From Apus apus (Eukaryota; Chordata; Aves; Apodiformes; Apodidae), in NCBI RefSeq assembly GCF_020740795.1, contig NC_067295.1, positions 3,844,501 through 3,908,500 on the forward strand: 64,000 bases of DNA. Direction: 5' to 3'. Position numbers and translations under genes: made by a program. Numbering within the stretch: the stretch's first letter is position 1; the number at the start of each line of letters is the position of its first letter. The notes below the pieces were generated by a model. That model was not told the DNA's origin. It worked only from the letters and a program-made list of their open reading frames with translations, and searched no databases. Shown piece after piece: positions 61,689 through 64,000 of the stretch.

Positions 61689-61879
61689 GGCGGGACGGCC
61701 CTCGCCACCCCCGTCCGGCGGGGGGAAGGAGGGAAGGAGGGAGGGAGGACAGCAGCAGCTCAGCCCCGGCGGCCCCGGCCCCCGCCGCGCACCCGCGGCC
61801 TCCTCATCGCCGCCCGCCCCGCGTTGACGCCGCCGCCGGCGGAGCGACCCGCCGCCCTCCCGGCCACCGTCCTGCCGCC

Positions 61880-61889
61880 GCGCACGCGC
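61880..61889. promoter_or_regulatory. Second NRF1-like site GCGCACGCGC
   Basis: Fits the NRF1 consensus with one change from the palindrome, 25 bp from the first site. Paired NRF1 sites are common in CpG-island promoters. Confidence 0.45.
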
Positions 61890-61914
61890 CCGCCGCGCCG
61901 TGCGGGGAAGGGCC

Positions 61915-61924
61915 GCGCATGCGC
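61915..61924. promoter_or_regulatory. NRF1-type palindrome GCGCATGCGC
   Basis: Perfect match to the NRF1 consensus, about 230 bp upstream of the WIPI2 start codon. NRF1 controls many housekeeping and mitochondrial genes. Confidence 0.6.
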
Positions 61925-61926
61925 CC

Positions 61927-61973
61927 GGGCCGGGGGTGCGGGCCGGGGGTGCGGGCCGGGGGTGCGGGCCGGG
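61927..61973. repeat. Tandem repeat, 13-bp unit GGGCCGGGGGTGC
   Basis: Three exact copies at 61927-61939, 61940-61952 and 61953-61965, plus a partial copy. The G-tract spacing is compatible with a G-quadruplex on this strand. Confidence 0.95.
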
Positions 61974-62360
61974 GCCGGCGGGGCCGGGCCGGGGCCAAAT
62001 GTCGGTGCCCAGCCCAGAGGCGTCCCCGCCGTCCCCAGCCTTGGCCGCGAACGGCCGCCTTCCCGTCACGGCCCCCGCCCGGTGGCGGGCGCCTCTGCAG
62101 TCCCGCTCGGTACCGCGGGAGGTCCGGCAGGTGCGGGGACAGCGGCCCGAGGCGGGCAGGGCGGGCGGCTGGCGCGGAGCGGAGCGGCCTCGTGGCGGGA
62201 CGGGGGGCAAGCTCCGAGCTCGGGAGGTCACGGGCTGCCGGGCCCCGGCGGCGGCTTGTGGGGAGAGAAACTGCGGGCGAAGGCCGGGGAGAGGGATTGG
62301 AGGCAAGGGCTCGGTTTGGGGAAGAGTCAAGCTCGGGGAAATAAGCCGGGCTGGGGGTTT

Positions 62361-64000
62361 CGTGCCTCTGGAGCGGTGGGGAGGGATGCAGCAGCGTCCT
62401 TCAGCAGCCTGGCAGCCCCCTCCTCGTACCGGGGACCCCCTGGGCTCCCCCACCTTTCACCACCCTCCAGCTGCTGGTGAGGGGACTTGTCCCAGTGGCT
62501 TCAAGCCAAGTGGCCCAGCCCCAGCACCCCGCTGCCCTGTGGCCACCCTGCCATGGTCGGCAGCCTCCCTGAGCTGCTCCTGTCCCCTGCACCCACCTCT
62601 GCCTCCGCTGCTGCCAGCCCAGCCAAGCATCCCGTAGCTCCTTCTACACATCCTAAGTTTCTTCTCCCTCGGGGAGTTTTTTTCCTGCTAAGAGATGGCA
62701 GATTTTAAACTCCCAGTTGTCTCTTTTCTTGCCTGCTGGCTCCAGCAGCCTGATGTGAAGGAAAATCCTTCCTGGGGAAACACAATGGCAGCGTGTGCTG
62801 CCAGGGGAGCCCGGTGCCACAATCAGCACCCAAAGGCACGGATATTCACACCAGTCACAGCTGGGCTCCTTCTGGCATCCGTGACTGGGAGTGGGAGACA
62901 GCACTCAGAGCCCTGGGCTTCATGATCCATTCCCTCTCTGAAGGAAAACTCTGCAAGACTCCCCGCTTTTGGTGACATTACAAAAACGTCCCTGCATTCA
63001 AGTTACCCCTGAATCTTGGATATTCTCCCTTGCATCGTTACAATTACTCAGATCTTTGCCAGAAGATGGGGAGGGCGGCAGGGATGGAGGAAGGAAGAAA
63101 TAACAGGAAGGACGTGAGGGGAGCTGCCACGTGGGAGGGGATGTGTCCTGGCGGGGCATGGGTCGTGTGAGCAGGACATCTCCACATCCCGCTGAACAGC
63201 TCCCAGCTGCCTTTGGTTCTCCGGCCGCAGGGTTTGGAGGCAGCACTGGGGCTGGAGCTGTTCCCCAGCACCATGAGCCAGGCTTTGGTTGCCATAACAA
63301 CTGGATTCAGGCTTCAAAAATAGTAACTTATTTCTCGTTCAATTTGCCTTTTGCCCTCTGAGACGGATCTATTTCAGGAGTGATGGTTCACTTCAGGTGT
63401 CCCTTGCCAGCCACCCCCCAGCTGGGGGTGCTGGGGGCTTCAGAGATGGGGATTGTTTTGTTTAAGGTGGTTTATCACCATCTTCTCTCCCTCCTCTATT
63501 CAGACTCATAGGAAGGCAAAGCAGGGCACAGGCATAATGAAATAGCCTTTGCCAAAGCCTCACCACCTTGAAGGCTCTTCCCAGCTGAGTGGCAGAGCAT
63601 GGGAGAGGATTTTGGAGATGATCTCACTCTGCATCTCAGCTTGGACCTGCTGCTCTCAGCCAGGGCTTGGCTTTCCCAGATATGCTGGAAAGGTCCTACC
63701 AAAGATGGGGTTTCTTTCCCCCCACATCTCCTGGATCCCACTGCCACCAACCTGGTCCATGGCATCTTCCACCCATGATGGGAAACATACAGGAAGCCTG
63801 ATCCCAGTGCTGGCTCCTGGCACTGGGAAGGTGGGGTGCTTCTTGTGTGCTTTGAGGACACCCCACAATGAAACCTCCACCTGAAGTATCACCCCTTTTG
63901 CATCCCCTGGGGGGACGAGCTGCTTTTGGAAGGCATTGCAGGGGGTGCCAGGGTTAATTAATGCTTTGAATTAAGGGGTGACTTAATTTTTGTCTATTGT
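62361..64000. other. Upstream flank of WIPI2
   Basis: GC-moderate, then AT-rich single-copy DNA. No exon or repeat recognised. The last 60 bp include AATTAATTAATGC-type AT-rich words. Confidence 0.5.

Larger units (their letters stand above)
61290..62360 (-). promoter_or_regulatory. WIPI2: CpG island / WIPI2 promoter
   Basis: Very CpG-dense, no TATA box seen, centred on and upstream of the WIPI2 start codon. It includes two tandem repeats and two NRF1-type sites. A long + strand frame (61158-62480) across it is an effect of GC composition. Confidence 0.8.

Noticed and set aside
61689-62453. N-terminal extension of WIPI2 in the same frame
   Set aside because: The frame stays open because of GC content; the family N-terminus MNLASQSG starts at 61688 and no better start lies upstream.
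61158-62480. 440-residue open frame on the + strand
   Set aside because: It lies in a CpG island where stop codons are rare; the sequence is Gly/Ala/Pro/Arg-rich, antisense to WIPI2 exon 1 and without family resemblance.

Overview
The window is vertebrate nuclear DNA, most likely from a bird. The evidence is interrupted genes with GT-AG introns, CpG islands at promoters, several short CR1 LINE 3' ends with the avian-type ATTCTATG tail, and the gene order TNRC18 - SLC29A4 - WIPI2. That order is the one I know from human 7p22.1, and from memory it maps to a chicken microchromosome. There are no bacterial, phage or CRISPR features. Exon borders below were read from splice signals and checked by codon phase across every junction.

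Layout. Positions 1-17.8 kb hold the 3' third of TNRC18 on the + strand: 13 coding exons from 3432 to 14828, then a long low-complexity 3' UTR. Positions 18.5-24.6 kb hold SLC29A4 complete on the - strand: 10 coding exons, 527 residues, and a noncoding first exon in a CpG island. Its 3' end runs tail-to-tail into TNRC18. From about 24.9 to 35 kb lies intergenic DNA with several AT-rich blocks that look like conserved regulatory elements, a degenerate minisatellite and a small orphan CpG island. From about 35 to 61.7 kb is WIPI2 on the - strand: 12 coding exons, 436 residues, and a CpG-island promoter with two NRF1-type palindromes. Positions 62.4-64 kb are upstream flank.

The three genes are neighbours by ancient synteny, not a functional unit. 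TNRC18 is a nuclear chromatin reader with a BAH domain, SLC29A4 is a plasma-membrane monoamine/organic-cation transporter (PMAT), and WIPI2 is a PI3P-binding beta-propeller that recruits ATG16L1 in autophagy.

I found no wholly new biological system. The points most worth checking are a cryptic 94-bp WIPI2 exon that would give a different N-terminus, the putative enhancers between SLC29A4 and WIPI2, the orphan CpG island, and the tail-to-tail 3' ends of TNRC18 and SLC29A4.
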